64,000 nt of DNA, taken from Desulfomonilia bacterium (GTDB taxonomy: Bacteria; Desulfobacterota; Desulfomonilia; UBA1062). The position numbers and the translations under genes are program-made. Shown in pieces: positions 36,421 through 45,745 of this stretch; the first letter of the stretch is position 1, and every line of letters begins with the position of its first letter. The DNA lies in assembly GCA_036567785.1 (NCBI GenBank), contig DATCTV010000062.1, positions 310,001-374,000 of the forward strand, written 5' to 3'. The notes under the pieces are model-generated. The model ran no database searches. It was not told the DNA's origin and worked only from the letters and a program-made list of their open reading frames with translations.

Positions 36421-38046
36421 TTACTTTCCGAGTATTGCTTTCAGGTCTTCATCCGGAGTTGAAACCGGCATTATATTGAAGTTTTCCACCAGGAATTTAA
36501 GCACGTTCGGAGAAACGAAGGCGGGGAGGCTTGGCCCCAGCCTGATGTTCTTAATACCCAGATAAAAGAGCGAAAGCAGTATCGCAACCGCCTTCTGTTC
36601 ATACCACGAGAGGATGAATGAAAGCGGCAGGTCGTTAACACCGCAATTGAAAGCGCCCGCCAGGGCAGTTGCGATCTGGACCGCGGAGTAGGCGTCGTTG
36701 CACTGTCCGACGTCGAGCAGTCTCGGAAGGCCTCCTATATCGCCGAATTCCAGCTTGTTGAACCGGTATTTCCCGCAGGCGAGAGTAAGTATCATGCAGT
36801 CTTCAGGGACCTTCTCGGCAAATTCAGTATAATAGTTGCGTCCAGGTTTGGCGCCGTCGCAGCCGCCGACAAGGAAAAAGTGCTTTATGCCGCCAGATTT
36901 GACCGCTTCTATGACCTTATCGGCAACTCCAAGCACGGCGTCATGTCCGAACCCGACCATGATATCCTTGCCAGGCTGTTCGGGAAATCCCGGCAATTCA
37001 AGGGCGCGCTTTATCACAGCCGAGAAATCGTTCCTTGTGACGTGCTTTACACCAGGCCATGCGACAAGGCCTGTAGTGAAGATATTGTTCATATAGCTTT
37101 CAGCCGGTTTCTGGATGCAGTTGGTCGTCATGAGGATTGCGCCCGGAAACTCAGGGAATTCCTTCTGCTGGTTCTGCCAGGCGCTGCCGTAGTTGCCAGC
37201 CAGGTGGGGATATTTTTTCAGCTCCGGATACCCGTGAGCTGGAAGCATCTCACCGTGCGTGTATATGAAAATGCCTTTGCCTTCGGTTTGCCTGAGCAGA
37301 TATTCAAGGTCAAGCAGATCGTGGCCCGAGACAAGGATTGCCTTGCCGGCCTTTGTCCCGAAGCTGACCGGTGTGGGGACCGGAGTACCGAAATGTTCTT
37401 TATGTCCGCTATTAAGAATTTCCATGGCCCTTATATTTACTTTTCCGCATTCGAGGATAAGCCCCACATAGTCATTCAGCGAAAGCGAACTGTCTGTCAT
37501 TGCGGCCAGAGCCTTATGAATGAATCCGAATATCGAATCATCCTTTTTCCCGAGTATGAACGCATGGTCTGTATAGGCGGCGATTCCCTTTATTCCGAAT
37601 AGCAGCACTTCTATTGCCGAGAGTATATCCGGATCGGCATTCCAGGTGGTTATTCCATGAGCGTTGCCTTTCTCGATCATTTCAACCATGTCATTGCCGG
37701 GTGTCCAGGTTGTGTATTCATTCTGGGGGACTTTTACGCCTTCATTATCACAGAGGCCCTTTGTTGAGACGATCAGAGTCTGGCAGTCTTTCAGAAGTTT
37801 GACTAGTCTTTCAGGGTCGAAGTTTACATTCGTTATCGTACTGAACAGGGCTTCGACCGTGTAACGGTTGACAATGTCGTCTACGATCCCTGCCTCCCGT
37901 CTTAATAGGTTCGCGTAAACCGACAAACCTTTCAGTCCGAAGATGAGGTTGTCCATGAGGGCTGATACCTCGGGCTTTTTCCCGCATACTCCGGATATGT
38001 TACATCCGGTCCCTTTGGCCGTTTGTTCACACTGGTTACAGAACAT
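36421..38046 (-). CDS. hcp: Hybrid cluster protein (hydroxylamine reductase)
   Basis: 541 residues. The N-terminal cluster cysteines are at 3, 6, 15 and 21, the spacing of anaerobe-type (class I) Hcp. Downstream are cysteine-containing stretches such as G-G-C-D-G-A-K and L-A-C-G-K-Y-R-F that carry the hybrid 4Fe-2S-2O cluster, and G-Q-C-N-D. Hcp removes NO and hydroxylamine under anaerobic nitrosative stress; HcpR controls it in Desulfobacterota. The gene is second in an operon, 23 bases after a cupin gene, whose promoter region contains a good HcpR-type site. Confidence 0.97.
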   Translation of the reverse strand: MFCNQCEQTAKGTGCNISGVCGKKPEVSALMDNLIFGLKGLSVYANLLRREAGIVDDIVNRYTVEALFSTITNVNFDPERLVKLLKDCQTLIVSTKGLCDNEGVKVPQNEYTTWTPGNDMVEMIEKGNAHGITTWNADPDILSAIEVLLFGIKGIAAYTDHAFILGKKDDSIFGFIHKALAAMTDSSLSLNDYVGLILECGKVNIRAMEILNSGHKEHFGTPVPTPVSFGTKAGKAILVSGHDLLDLEYLLRQTEGKGIFIYTHGEMLPAHGYPELKKYPHLAGNYGSAWQNQQKEFPEFPGAILMTTNCIQKPAESYMNNIFTTGLVAWPGVKHVTRNDFSAVIKRALELPGFPEQPGKDIMVGFGHDAVLGVADKVIEAVKSGGIKHFFLVGGCDGAKPGRNYYTEFAEKVPEDCMILTLACGKYRFNKLEFGDIGGLPRLLDVGQCNDAYSAVQIATALAGAFNCGVNDLPLSFILSWYEQKAVAILLSLFYLGIKNIRLGPSLPAFVSPNVLKFLVENFNIMPVSTPDEDLKAILGK

Positions 38047-38069
38047 GATATTCCTCCTTGTCTGATATT

Positions 38070-38396
38070 TTACATCTGAAGTCTGGTTCCGGATTTCGGC
38101 GTCTTTATAATAAGGAATGTCGCGTTACCGGCTGATTCGTTTTTCACCTGCATCTGCGTGTCTGCAGGGATGCTTGTCATGTCCCCTTCCTTTGCGGTGT
38201 GTTTATTGTCCGTCACATGGATGTCAAGCTCTCCCCTTAGAACAATGATATTGACATTGCCGTCCGTCTTATGTGCCGGTACGGACTGACCTGGCTTGAG
38301 GGCCACCTGGACGATTCTGATATCTTCCCTGTTAACAAGAAGCCTTTTTCCCAATCCTTCAGCTTCATACGGAATGTCTTCATAAAGGTTTATCAT
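38070..38396 (-). CDS. Cupin-domain protein upstream of hcp
   Basis: 108 residues, one small beta-barrel cupin. The first motif region is L-K-P-G-Q-S-V-P-A-H-K-T-D-G-N-V-N-I-I-V-L-x-G-E, with one His and no full H-x-H, and the second is G-D-M-T-S-I-P-A, so any metal site is reduced. It precedes hcp by 23 bases and shares its promoter. Cupins often accompany hcp in anaerobes; a role in sensing or scavenging reactive nitrogen is inference. Confidence 0.85.
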   Translation of the reverse strand: MINLYEDIPYEAEGLGKRLLVNREDIRIVQVALKPGQSVPAHKTDGNVNIIVLRGELDIHVTDNKHTAKEGDMTSIPADTQMQVKNESAGNATFLIIKTPKSGTRLQM

Positions 38397-38451
38397 CTTT
38401 CACTCCTTCATTTTTGTTGCCATCTGATAACATGAAAGAATCATGAAGGGT

Positions 38452-38465
38452 TTGACCTGGGTCAA
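38452..38465. promoter_or_regulatory. Putative HcpR operator
   Basis: TTGACCTGGGTCAA is a perfect 6-bp palindrome around a 2-base centre (38452-38457 and 38460-38465). It fits the TTGAC-n4-GTCAA pattern reported for HcpR, the CRP/FNR-family regulator of hcp in deltaproteobacteria. It is 55 bases upstream of the cupin ATG. Confidence 0.75.
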
Positions 38466-38629
38466 GCCGGGATTAAAAAAATCAATTAACAAAGAAAAAT
38501 AAAACCTAAATCTTGCTTTGATATTCAGTTCTGATAAAGTTATTGAAATTCTATTCCGGAACGGCAGCACACGATATCCCCTTCATATCACAATTCCGGG
38601 GGAAAATATACTTTTCAGGAGAACCTGAA

Positions 38630-39160
38630 GTGAAGAGACCTACATGGGATGAATATTTCATGATGCTTGCGAAGCTCGCCGCTTCGCGTTCGACATGCGT
38701 TTCACGGCCTACCGGCTCGGTGATAGTAAAGGACAGGCAGATACTTGCAACAGGGTACAACGGCGCCCTTCCCGGACAGGGCCATTGTGTTGACGACGGG
38801 GTATGCTTCAGGAGGTCGGTCGAGTGGCCCGAGGCCACCAAATACGACATGTGCCGCTCGGCGCACGCAGAGGCGAATGCCATAGCGCTGGGGGCAAAAA
38901 AAGGTGTTTCACTCGAAGGCGCTACTATCTACTGCACGCTTGAGCCCTGCATCACCTGCGCAAAACTCATCGTCATGTCAGGCATAAGCCGTGTAGTTTA
39001 CGAGCATGCGTACGAATCGCCCATACCGGAAAGGGACAAATACTGGAAAGAGGTCCTTGCCTCAAGCAATACGACGGTCGAGAGGCTTGTCATAATTGCG
39101 GACAAGATAGAATACGCCGCCGATTTCCTGAACCCCGACACATCAAGGAGGAGAGTCTAA
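38630..39160 (+). CDS. comEB: Deoxycytidylate (dCMP) deaminase
   Basis: 176 residues from GTG at 38630, chosen because AGGAGA lies 7 bases upstream and the protein begins right at the conserved R-P-T-W-D-E-Y-F. A TTG at 38543 would add 29 atypical residues. Zinc and catalytic motifs are H-A-E-A-N-A-I and C-T-L-E-P-C-I-T-C-A-K. It converts dCMP to dUMP for thymidylate synthesis. The stop overlaps the next start (TAATG), so it is coupled to the dCTP deaminase-type gene. Confidence 0.92.
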   Translation: MKRPTWDEYFMMLAKLAASRSTCVSRPTGSVIVKDRQILATGYNGALPGQGHCVDDGVCFRRSVEWPEATKYDMCRSAHAEANAIALGAKKGVSLEGATIYCTLEPCITCAKLIVMSGISRVVYEHAYESPIPERDKYWKEVLASSNTTVERLVIIADKIEYAADFLNPDTSRRRV

Positions 39161-39744
39161 TGGTTCTGGGCGCGGACAGGATACTTGAGCTGCTGAAAAT
39201 CGGCGTCGAAGTTGAAGATCATGAAACCAGCAAAATGATTTCTAAGCCGCTTGTCGAAAATCTTGCTTCGGATCAGACCGAAGGCATCGAAGGCACGACA
39301 CTGGATTTGAGGCTCGGTGCAATATACAAGCCCGCCGGCGGGGCAGAACTGATGCGCGGTTCAAGAGTAACACCTGAAATAGAGAAACTCATGGACATAA
39401 ATGATTCACCTGACGGTGTGTTCAGAATAAGACCCGGGGATTACCTGCTGTTTCAGACGATAGAGCAGGTGAATCTGCCTGCCTGGCTTTTTGCATACAT
39501 CAGGCCCCGCACCACCATGATACGCTCCGGCATACCTCTTGAAACGGCGTTTGTTTCACCGAACTATCAGGGAAAACTCACTGTAGGTATGAAGCATCAG
39601 GGCCATTTCGACGTGGATATCCAGATGGGCTTCAGGATTTTATGCATAGCCTTCATGCCAATAGACGGTGTTGCAGTCCCTTACCGCGGCGTCTGGCAGG
39701 GCGACAGGGTCTCAACCAACGGCCAGGTCGAAAGGCCTTATTAG
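39160..39744 (+). CDS. dcd: dCTP deaminase/dUTPase-family protein
   Basis: 194 residues of the trimeric dUTPase/dCTP deaminase family. It shows G-T-T-L-D-L-R-L-G near residues 46-54, a R-P-R-T-T-M-I-R-S-G stretch (family R-S-S-x-x-R) and a glutamate-bearing P-L-E-T-A-F-V-S-P-N-Y-Q-G (family A-x-x-x-x-P-G-x-x-G). The usual R-S-S motif is altered to R-T-T, which leaves open whether it deaminates dCTP or hydrolyses dUTP. It follows the dCMP deaminase gene with a one-base overlap. Both supply dUMP. Confidence 0.85.
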   Translation: MVLGADRILELLKIGVEVEDHETSKMISKPLVENLASDQTEGIEGTTLDLRLGAIYKPAGGAELMRGSRVTPEIEKLMDINDSPDGVFRIRPGDYLLFQTIEQVNLPAWLFAYIRPRTTMIRSGIPLETAFVSPNYQGKLTVGMKHQGHFDVDIQMGFRILCIAFMPIDGVAVPYRGVWQGDRVSTNGQVERPY

Positions 39745-39833
39745 ATTATAAGGATATGGCTTCTTGACATAAGAAGCATTCTGCATATAAGTGCGGGAAA
39801 AAGTAATATAAACCAACAATCAAGGAGAGCTGC

Positions 39834-40583
39834 ATGCCGCTAAAAGACCTCGAACAGACACTGGTGCTCATAAAGCCTGATGCCATGAAAAATTCACTGA
39901 CAGGTTATATCCTGTCAATGCTTTCGGAATTCCATACGGGCCTGAGATTTGCCGCAACAAAGATAGTAAGCGTCAACAGGATGCTCGCTGAAGAGCATTA
40001 TGCCGAACACAGGGGCAAGGCGTTCTTCCCTTCGCTGCTTGAATACATAACGGGTCAGATTCACTATCCCGAAGACCAGTGGAAAAGAAGGGTCATGGCG
40101 TTTGTGTACCAGGGAGAGGATGCAATCCAGAAGATCAGGAAGATTGCAGGCAACACCAATCCCCATATAGCAAGGGACGAAAGGCCCGGTTGCATAAGGT
40201 CGCTCGGAACCATAGTGCCTATCAAGGATGCTGCGGGAAATGTCATCAGCGACAGGATGGACAATCTCATCCACGCATCCGCCAACAAGGAAGATGCCGA
40301 AAGGGAAATCAAACTCTGGTTCAAGCCGAATGATATTCCGCCGCTAATGCAGCCATATCCGGTAATAGTAAGCAAGGAGCATTACTATTTTAAAGACGGA
40401 AAGCTTTTCCTTACATATGAGCCGGATAGCCTCTGTTTTATCGCGCCCGGCGATATCGTCTGGAAGAGCGATTATGAATCGCTTGCAAGCCTCAGCAAGG
40501 GAAAGCCCGGCAAAACACCTTTTGAATCCATTGTTGCGAAATATCTCATCAACAAGGAAGTTAAAAATACAAGCGAGGCGTGA
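39834..40583 (+). CDS. NDK-domain protein with C-terminal extension
   Basis: 249 residues, about 100 more than a normal nucleoside-diphosphate kinase. The N-terminal domain starts with L-V-L-I-K-P-D-A (family), has a stretch with R-D-E-R-P-G-C-I-R-S-L-G and ends with the active-site region D-N-L-I-H-A-S-A-N (catalytic His kept; the family Gly-Ser-Asp becomes Ala-Ser-Ala). An extra loop lies in the middle (Y-E-T-type region around residues 65-85). The C-terminal 70 residues match nothing I know. A standard ndk follows directly with a one-base overlap, so the two NDK-type subunits are probably made together. Confidence 0.8.
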   Translation: MPLKDLEQTLVLIKPDAMKNSLTGYILSMLSEFHTGLRFAATKIVSVNRMLAEEHYAEHRGKAFFPSLLEYITGQIHYPEDQWKRRVMAFVYQGEDAIQKIRKIAGNTNPHIARDERPGCIRSLGTIVPIKDAAGNVISDRMDNLIHASANKEDAEREIKLWFKPNDIPPLMQPYPVIVSKEHYYFKDGKLFLTYEPDSLCFIAPGDIVWKSDYESLASLSKGKPGKTPFESIVAKYLINKEVKNTSEA

Positions 40584-41044
40584 TGGAAAGAACTCTTCTG
40601 CTGATAAAACCTGATGCGATTGAAAGGGGCCTGATAGGAAGGATCATCTCAAGGTTCGAGGACAAGGGCCTTAGAATAACCGGCATGAAGATGCTGAGGC
40701 TGGACCTTCCCCTGCTTGAAGAGCACTATTCACACCTAAGGGACAAGCCGTATTTCCAGAGGATTGCCGAGTTCATGATGTCCGCCCCGATAATCGCCGT
40801 ATGCATAGAGGGCATCGATTCTGTGAGGATCACAAGGTCGATGTGCGGGGTTACGAATGCGAGGGAGGCTTCCCCCGGTACGATAAGGGGCGACATGTCC
40901 ATGAGCATCCGCTCAAACCTGGTGCATGCATCGGACAGCATCGAGTCTGCAGAAATAGAGTTGAAGCGTTTTTTCATGGATGCCGAATTATTTTCTTATA
41001 ACAGAAAGCTGGATGAAGTAATCTTTATCGATGCAAAACCCTGA
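40583..41044 (+). CDS. ndk: Nucleoside-diphosphate kinase
   Basis: 153 residues from the ATG at 40583; the stop of the preceding gene overlaps by one base. It has L-L-L-I-K-P-D-A near the start, the K-P-Y-F, and the catalytic N-L-V-H-A-S-D-S. The usual N-P-x-x-x-x-P-G-T-I-R is present as N-A-R-E-A-S-P-G-T-I-R-G-D. It exchanges phosphate among NTPs and NDPs. The tail of about 15 residues beyond the His motif is slightly long. The next gene overlaps by 14 bases. Confidence 0.9.
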   Translation: MERTLLLIKPDAIERGLIGRIISRFEDKGLRITGMKMLRLDLPLLEEHYSHLRDKPYFQRIAEFMMSAPIIAVCIEGIDSVRITRSMCGVTNAREASPGTIRGDMSMSIRSNLVHASDSIESAEIELKRFFMDAELFSYNRKLDEVIFIDAKP

Positions 41045-41774
41045 AGTAAAACCCGACGAGACCGCCGGGAAACTCACAGTCGGCGGCCTCACAATAATCC
41101 AGAAGAAAAAAGGCTACCGTTTTTCCATTGATTCATATCTTCTTGCAGCATTTGTTGATGAAACAGAAGGAACATCGGTTGTCGAAATTGGTTCCGGTTC
41201 GGGCGTTGTATCAATACTGCTGGCAGGGGTCAAAAATATGAATATGACGGGTGTCGAGATACAACCAGCTCTTGCAGAGATGTCGAAGCGCTCGGTCGCA
41301 ATGAACGGTCTTGAAAAAAAAGTGAAGATCAGCAGATGCGATATAAACGATTATTCAGGCGGGCCGTATGATGCGGTTGTCGTGAATCCGCCTTACCGGC
41401 CGATGGGAAGCGGCAGAGTTAATCCGCATGACGAAAAGGCGTTGGCCAGGCACGAGATAAAGCTGACTCTCGAGCAGATGCTTGCCTGCGCAGGCCGCAT
41501 GATCGATGACGGCGGGAGGTTTTATGCGATATATCCTGTCTGGCGCATGCCTGATATGATCTGCACGATGCGAAAAAATAATATCGAGCCCAAGAAAATC
41601 ATAATGATACACTCGCATCCTCAAAGCCGCGCAAGCCTGTTTCTTGTCAAGGGAATCAAGGGAGCAGGGGCCGAATTGCATATAGAAAAACCATTTTATA
41701 TTTATACCAACGGTAAGAATTACACCGGAGAAACACGGGGTGTATTTGCGGCTTTGTTATTCTCAGAAAAATGA
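41031..41774 (+). CDS. tRNA1(Val) adenine-N6-methyltransferase-like protein
   Basis: 247-residue SAM-dependent methyltransferase with the SAM motif V-V-E-I-G-S-G-S-G-V and the N-P-P-Y catalytic motif of N6-adenine enzymes. Size and layout, with the opening G-L-T-I-I-Q-K-K-K-G-Y-R-F-S-I-D, match the TrmN6/YfiC group that modifies A37 of tRNA1(Val). The substrate has not been shown here. It overlaps ndk by 14 bases. Confidence 0.85.
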   Translation: MQNPEVKPDETAGKLTVGGLTIIQKKKGYRFSIDSYLLAAFVDETEGTSVVEIGSGSGVVSILLAGVKNMNMTGVEIQPALAEMSKRSVAMNGLEKKVKISRCDINDYSGGPYDAVVVNPPYRPMGSGRVNPHDEKALARHEIKLTLEQMLACAGRMIDDGGRFYAIYPVWRMPDMICTMRKNNIEPKKIIMIHSHPQSRASLFLVKGIKGAGAELHIEKPFYIYTNGKNYTGETRGVFAALLFSEK

Positions 41775-41805
41775 ATCCAAATTTTTGAGGGTTGCCGAAA
41801 AAACC

Positions 41806-41834
41806 TTGACCTTGTCGGCAAATGTAAATAGTAG
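41806..41834 (+). promoter_or_regulatory. Possible promoter of tig-clpP-clpX
   Basis: A good -35 TTGACC (41806-41811) is followed 17 bases later by a poor -10 TAGTAG (41829-41834). The region overlaps a 7-bp inverted repeat TTGCCGA/TCGGCAA (41792-41798 and 41815-41821). Confidence 0.35.
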
Positions 41835-41881
41835 GTGTAAAACTCAGTCTGTTTGAAAAGAAAAAGTGGAAAGGATGCAAA

Positions 41882-43216
41882 ATGAAAGTAGAAATCAAAG
41901 AAATTTCCGGCACCAAGAAAGAAATGACCGTGACGGTCCCGAAGGAAGAAGTTCAGAAAGTAAAAAATGATATCTACAGGGAAGTTGCCCAGGAAGTGGT
42001 TATAAAGGGATTCAGAAAAGGCAAGGCCCCGAAGAATATTATTGATACATATTACGGCGGCTATATAAAAGGCGAACTCACGAAAAAGCTCGTTTCGGAA
42101 AACTATGACAATGCCGTCAGGGAGCAGGAGCTGTTTGTCGTATCCATGCCTGAGATCGATAACGAAGACCCTAAAGATGACGAGGACTTCACCTTCACTG
42201 CAAAGTTCGACGTCAAGCCTGAAATCAACCCTGAAAAATATACAGGATTCGATCTGAAAAAGCCCGTTTTCGAAGTGAAGGACGAGGATGTGGATACGGC
42301 CATAACATCACTCATGGAATCATACTCTACAATGGAAGATGTTACGGATGAGAATTATGAAGTCCAAAAGGGCGACTATGTAATATCAGATATATCATCG
42401 GCAGATCATGAAAAGCTGAACTGGACAAAAGTTACCGTGGATGCCGGTAACAGAAGCTTTGTTCCGGGCGCACAGGATATGGTTCTCGGAATGAAGACGG
42501 GCGCGGAGAAGACATACGAAACGAAAATAACGGATAATCATTATATCGAAGAGCTTAGGGGAAAGGACGTAAGCCTCACCCTGAAGGTGGTTTCCATAAA
42601 ACACAGGGTAATGCCTGAACTTAATGATGATTTCGCGAAAAAGGTAAGGGAAGATACCCCGACCGTGGAAGATCTTAAAAAAATGATAAGGACCGAGCTT
42701 GAGAAAAGGGCGGCTGAAAAACTGAAGGGCATAGTCTATTCAAGGGTCGCTGCAAAGCTTGTCGAGGAGAATAAAGTGGAAGTGCCCGAATCCATGATTA
42801 AACTTCAGGCCACCATGATGGTTCAGGGAATGGCGAAAAGGTTTGCGTCCCAGGGAGTAAAGCTTCAGGATGTCTATCCTGATACGAATGCCCTAAGAGA
42901 GGAGACCCTTTCTTCGGCCGAGCAGATTTTAAAGCAATCGCTTCTTGTTGAAGCCATTGCGAAAAAACTTGATATTAAGGTTGACGAAGAGGATGTCGAT
43001 AAAGAACTACAGGAGATGGCGAATACTTACAATATGCCGCTTGAGGATATAAGAAAAGGCCTCGAAGAAAGCGGCAGACTCGATGAGATACGGTTCCAGC
43101 TCCTGGAGGGGAAGGTATTCGACTACGTTATCGAAAATTCCAATGTAACAGAAGACACTGCTGCTTCGGCAGAAGGAGAAGGTGATGCTGGTTCCGATAG
43201 TAGTGGAACAAACTAA
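41882..43216 (+). CDS. tig: Trigger factor
   Basis: 444 residues in the expected three parts: an N-terminal ribosome-binding domain with the signature G-F-R-K-G-K-A-P (residues 40-47), a middle FKBP-type peptidyl-prolyl isomerase domain (about 150-240) and a long helical C-terminal chaperone domain, ending in an acidic, Ser/Gly-rich tail. It binds nascent chains at the ribosome exit. The 3' end overlaps clpP by 32 bases, which suggests tight coupling in the tig-clpP-clpX operon. Confidence 0.96.
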   Translation: MKVEIKEISGTKKEMTVTVPKEEVQKVKNDIYREVAQEVVIKGFRKGKAPKNIIDTYYGGYIKGELTKKLVSENYDNAVREQELFVVSMPEIDNEDPKDDEDFTFTAKFDVKPEINPEKYTGFDLKKPVFEVKDEDVDTAITSLMESYSTMEDVTDENYEVQKGDYVISDISSADHEKLNWTKVTVDAGNRSFVPGAQDMVLGMKTGAEKTYETKITDNHYIEELRGKDVSLTLKVVSIKHRVMPELNDDFAKKVREDTPTVEDLKKMIRTELEKRAAEKLKGIVYSRVAAKLVEENKVEVPESMIKLQATMMVQGMAKRFASQGVKLQDVYPDTNALREETLSSAEQILKQSLLVEAIAKKLDIKVDEEDVDKELQEMANTYNMPLEDIRKGLEESGRLDEIRFQLLEGKVFDYVIENSNVTEDTAASAEGEGDAGSDSSGTN

Positions 43217-43805
43217 CAGGGGAGAAAGGTCATACGATATATACTCAAGGCTTCTGAAGGACAGGATTGTTCTTCTCGGAAGCGAGATAAACGATGACAT
43301 AGCAAACTTGCTGGTTGCGCAGCTGCTTTTTCTCGAGTCGGAAGACCCCGACAAGGACATTTACTTCTATATCAATTCGCCGGGCGGCTCTGTGACGGCC
43401 GGAATGGCAGTCTATGACACCATGCAGTTCATAAAGTCCAAGGTGTCGACAATATGCATAGGCCAGGCCGCATCCATGGCGGCGGTGCTTCTGGCTGCCG
43501 GCGAGGCGGGCATGAGGTATGCCCTGCCGCATTCCCGCATTCTGATTCACCAGCCGCTGGGAGGAGTGCAGGGGCAGGTGACCGATGTGGCCATACAGGC
43601 GAAAGAGATGCAGCGGATGAAGGACGAGTTGAACAGCATAATCTCCCATCATACCGGACAGCCGATTGAAAAGGTTGTACTGGATACTGACAGGGATTAT
43701 TTCATGACTCCCCAGGATGCCAAAGAATATGGTATACTGGACAGCGTGATTGCCAAGAGACAGCTGGCAACAGAAGGAGGCAAGGCAGATGCCAAAGATA
43801 AATGA
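43185..43805 (+). CDS. clpP: ATP-dependent Clp protease proteolytic subunit
   Basis: 206 residues. The start at ATG 43185 is preferred over the adjacent GTG, with AGAAGGAG just upstream and inside tig. The mature enzyme begins near P-I-V-V-E-Q-T. Catalytic Ser97 is in Q-A-A-S-M-A-A and His122 in H-Q-P-L-G-G, with Asp in the L-D-T-D-R-D-Y-F region. It forms the tetradecameric barrel that works with ClpX, encoded next. Its stop overlaps clpX by 17 bases. Confidence 0.97.
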   Translation: MLVPIVVEQTNRGERSYDIYSRLLKDRIVLLGSEINDDIANLLVAQLLFLESEDPDKDIYFYINSPGGSVTAGMAVYDTMQFIKSKVSTICIGQAASMAAVLLAAGEAGMRYALPHSRILIHQPLGGVQGQVTDVAIQAKEMQRMKDELNSIISHHTGQPIEKVVLDTDRDYFMTPQDAKEYGILDSVIAKRQLATEGGKADAKDK

Positions 43806-45042
43806 CCATTTCAGGCCGGGCCTGAGATGCTCTTTCTGCGGCAAGTCACAGGAAGAAGTCAGAAAGCTGATTGCAGGCCCTGATGTTTATATCTGCGATG
43901 AGTGCATATCTCTGTGCAACGAGATACTGACCGAAGAGGAGGGTGAATACACACATTTTTCATCCTCGTCCCAGATTCCGAAACCTTCGGAAATAAAGAA
44001 CGTGCTTGATGAATATGTGATAGGTCAGGAGTCTGCAAAGAAGATACTTTCCGTTGCCGTATACAACCATTACAAGAGGATAGAAGCAGGTACTAATATC
44101 GGCGGAATCGAGATCAACAAGAGCAACATAATGCTGATCGGACCCACCGGCTCTGGCAAAACGCTTCTTGCTCAGACACTTGCGAAAATACTCGACGTTC
44201 CTTTTACCATCGCCGACGCAACGACATTGACAGAGGCGGGTTACGTCGGAGAGGATGTCGAGAATATAATCGTCAACCTTCTTCAGAACGCCGATTACGA
44301 TATTGACCGTGCGCAGAGGGGCATCGTCTATATAGATGAAATAGACAAGATAGCATCGAAAAGCGACAACCCTTCCATCACGCGTGATGTGTCAGGAGAG
44401 GGTGTCCAGCAGGCCCTTTTGAAACTTATCGAGGGAACTCTGGCTTCAATTCCGCCAAAAGGCGGGAGAAAACATCCGCAGCAGGAATTCATAAGGGTTG
44501 ACACCTCGAACATACTGTTCATCTGCGGCGGCGCTTTTATAGGGCTCGACAAGATAATATCACAGCGGATGGACCAGAAAACAATCGGTTTTGTCGCCGA
44601 GGTCAAGGGCAGAAAAGATAAAAACATCGGTGACATATTGAAAAATATACAGCCTGAAGACCTCATCAAATTCGGTATGATTCCCGAATTCGTCGGCAGG
44701 GTGCCTGTCATTTCCACACTACACGAGCTTGACCAGGAAGCCCTTATAGCCATACTCACCGAACCCAAGAGCGCACTGGTGAAGCAGTATCAGGCGCTGA
44801 TGAAAATGGAAGGAGTCGAACTCACTTTCAGCAAGGATGCGCTTAAGACTATCGCTGAACAGGCGATGAAACGCAAGTCAGGCGCAAGAGGTCTCAGGTC
44901 GATCATGGAAAGCGTAATGCTGAACATAATGTACGATATTCCGGATATGAACGGCGTCAAGGAATGCCATATATCGCAGGAAGTTATATTAAAAGGCATA
45001 CAGCCTTTAATTGTTTTCGAGAGAAACACGAAGCAGGCATAA
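43789..45042 (+). CDS. clpX: ATP-dependent Clp protease ATP-binding subunit ClpX
   Basis: 417 residues from the ATG at 43789 (AGGAGGC upstream). The N-terminal zinc domain has Cys14, Cys17, Cys36 and Cys39. The AAA+ module shows Walker A G-P-T-G-S-G-K-T, Walker B V-Y-I-D-E-I-D-K, the pore loop G-Y-V-G-E-D-V and the ClpP-binding I-G-F loop (T-I-G-F-V). It unfolds tagged proteins and feeds ClpP. No lon gene follows, unlike the usual proteobacterial clpX-lon-hup order; HU comes next. Confidence 0.97.
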   Translation: MPKINDHFRPGLRCSFCGKSQEEVRKLIAGPDVYICDECISLCNEILTEEEGEYTHFSSSSQIPKPSEIKNVLDEYVIGQESAKKILSVAVYNHYKRIEAGTNIGGIEINKSNIMLIGPTGSGKTLLAQTLAKILDVPFTIADATTLTEAGYVGEDVENIIVNLLQNADYDIDRAQRGIVYIDEIDKIASKSDNPSITRDVSGEGVQQALLKLIEGTLASIPPKGGRKHPQQEFIRVDTSNILFICGGAFIGLDKIISQRMDQKTIGFVAEVKGRKDKNIGDILKNIQPEDLIKFGMIPEFVGRVPVISTLHELDQEALIAILTEPKSALVKQYQALMKMEGVELTFSKDALKTIAEQAMKRKSGARGLRSIMESVMLNIMYDIPDMNGVKECHISQEVILKGIQPLIVFERNTKQA

Positions 45043-45198
45043 GAGTTGCATGGACAGGGCAAGATAATATTAAATCATTTTGCCTGTAAAATGTGATAAA
45101 CAGAGCATTTAAGGTATTGACACCACCTGCAATAGCTGTTAGGTACTGACGCGGGTGAACGCAATAATAAAAAACATTATTTCCACAGGAGGTATGCC

Positions 45199-45477
45199 TT
45201 GACTAAAACTGAATTGATAGCGGTTGTTGCAGGTAAAGCCGGGTTGCCCAAGGCTGCGGCGGAAAAAGCGATAAATGCAGCCACGGAGGCGATCACGGAA
45301 GCCCTTGCCAGAGGCAATAAGGTAACACTGGTCGGCTTTGGCACGTTCGAAATTGTGAAAAGGGCAGAGCGTCAGGGCGTAAATCCAAGGACAAGAAAGG
45401 TTATAAAAATTAAAGCATCCAAATCTCCTCGCTTCAGAGCCGGGAAATCTTTCAAGGAAGCTGTTAACAAGAAGTAG
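45199..45477 (+). CDS. hup: HU family DNA-binding protein
   Basis: 92 residues from a TTG start; AGGAGGT at 45187-45193 fixes it, and no nearer ATG fits. The bacterial histone-like signature G-F-G-T-F-E and R-x-G-x-N-P-x-T (here R-Q-G-V-N-P-R-T) are both present. HU bends DNA and compacts the nucleoid. It lies downstream of clpX in a 156-base gap without a terminator. The next genes are two tRNAs. Confidence 0.95.
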   Translation: MTKTELIAVVAGKAGLPKAAAEKAINAATEAITEALARGNKVTLVGFGTFEIVKRAERQGVNPRTRKVIKIKASKSPRFRAGKSFKEAVNKK

Positions 45478-45490
45478 CATATTAGATTCA

Positions 45491-45565
45491 GGGCGGGTAG
45501 CTCAGCGGGAGAGCATCGGCCTTACAAGCCGAGGGTCACAGGTTCAAACCCTGTTCCGCCTACCA
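45491..45565 (+). tRNA. tRNA-Val (anticodon TAC)
   Basis: The acceptor GGGCGGG (45491-45497) pairs with TCCGCCT (45555-45561) with two G-U pairs. The anticodon stem TCGGC/GCCGA holds the loop CTTACAA, anticodon TAC. T-loop TTCAAAC; 3' CCA encoded. It lies 13 bases after the HU gene and 21 bases before tRNA-Asp, so the two tRNAs are probably cut from one transcript. Confidence 0.96.
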
Positions 45566-45586
45566 GTAAAATAGATATAGATACGC

Positions 45587-45663
45587 GGGGGCGTAGTTAA
45601 GATGGTTATAACGTCGGCCTGTCACGCCGAAGGTCGCGGGTTCGAGTCCCGTCGCTCCCGCCA
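45587..45663 (+). tRNA. tRNA-Asp (anticodon GTC)
   Basis: The acceptor GGGGGCG (45587-45593) pairs with CGCTCCC (45653-45659). The anticodon loop CTGTCAC gives GTC. T-loop TTCGAGT; 3' CCA encoded. The G34 of this tRNA is a standard queuosine site, and the queA-tgt genes lie about 1.3 kb downstream. Confidence 0.96.
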
Positions 45664-45670
45664 GATTCCG

Positions 45671-45704
45671 GATCCATACCGCAAAAGCGGTATGGATCTT
45701 TTTT
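45671..45704 (+). terminator. Intrinsic terminator of the tRNA pair
   Basis: A 12-bp perfect stem (45671-45682 and 45687-45698), a 4-base AAAA loop and six T's follow tRNA-Asp directly. Confidence 0.95.
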
Positions 45705-45745
45705 ATGTCCGTGAAAACCGATGACAGAAGAAAAGGGGTTCACCT

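Noticed and set aside
36880-37602. 240-codon plus-strand frame opposite hcp
   Set aside because: It is antisense to conserved Hcp cluster regions; no start signal or family pattern.
45117-45140. Promoter of the HU gene with a -35 TTGACA at 45117-45122
   Set aside because: The -35 is perfect but no acceptable -10 lies 16-18 bases downstream.
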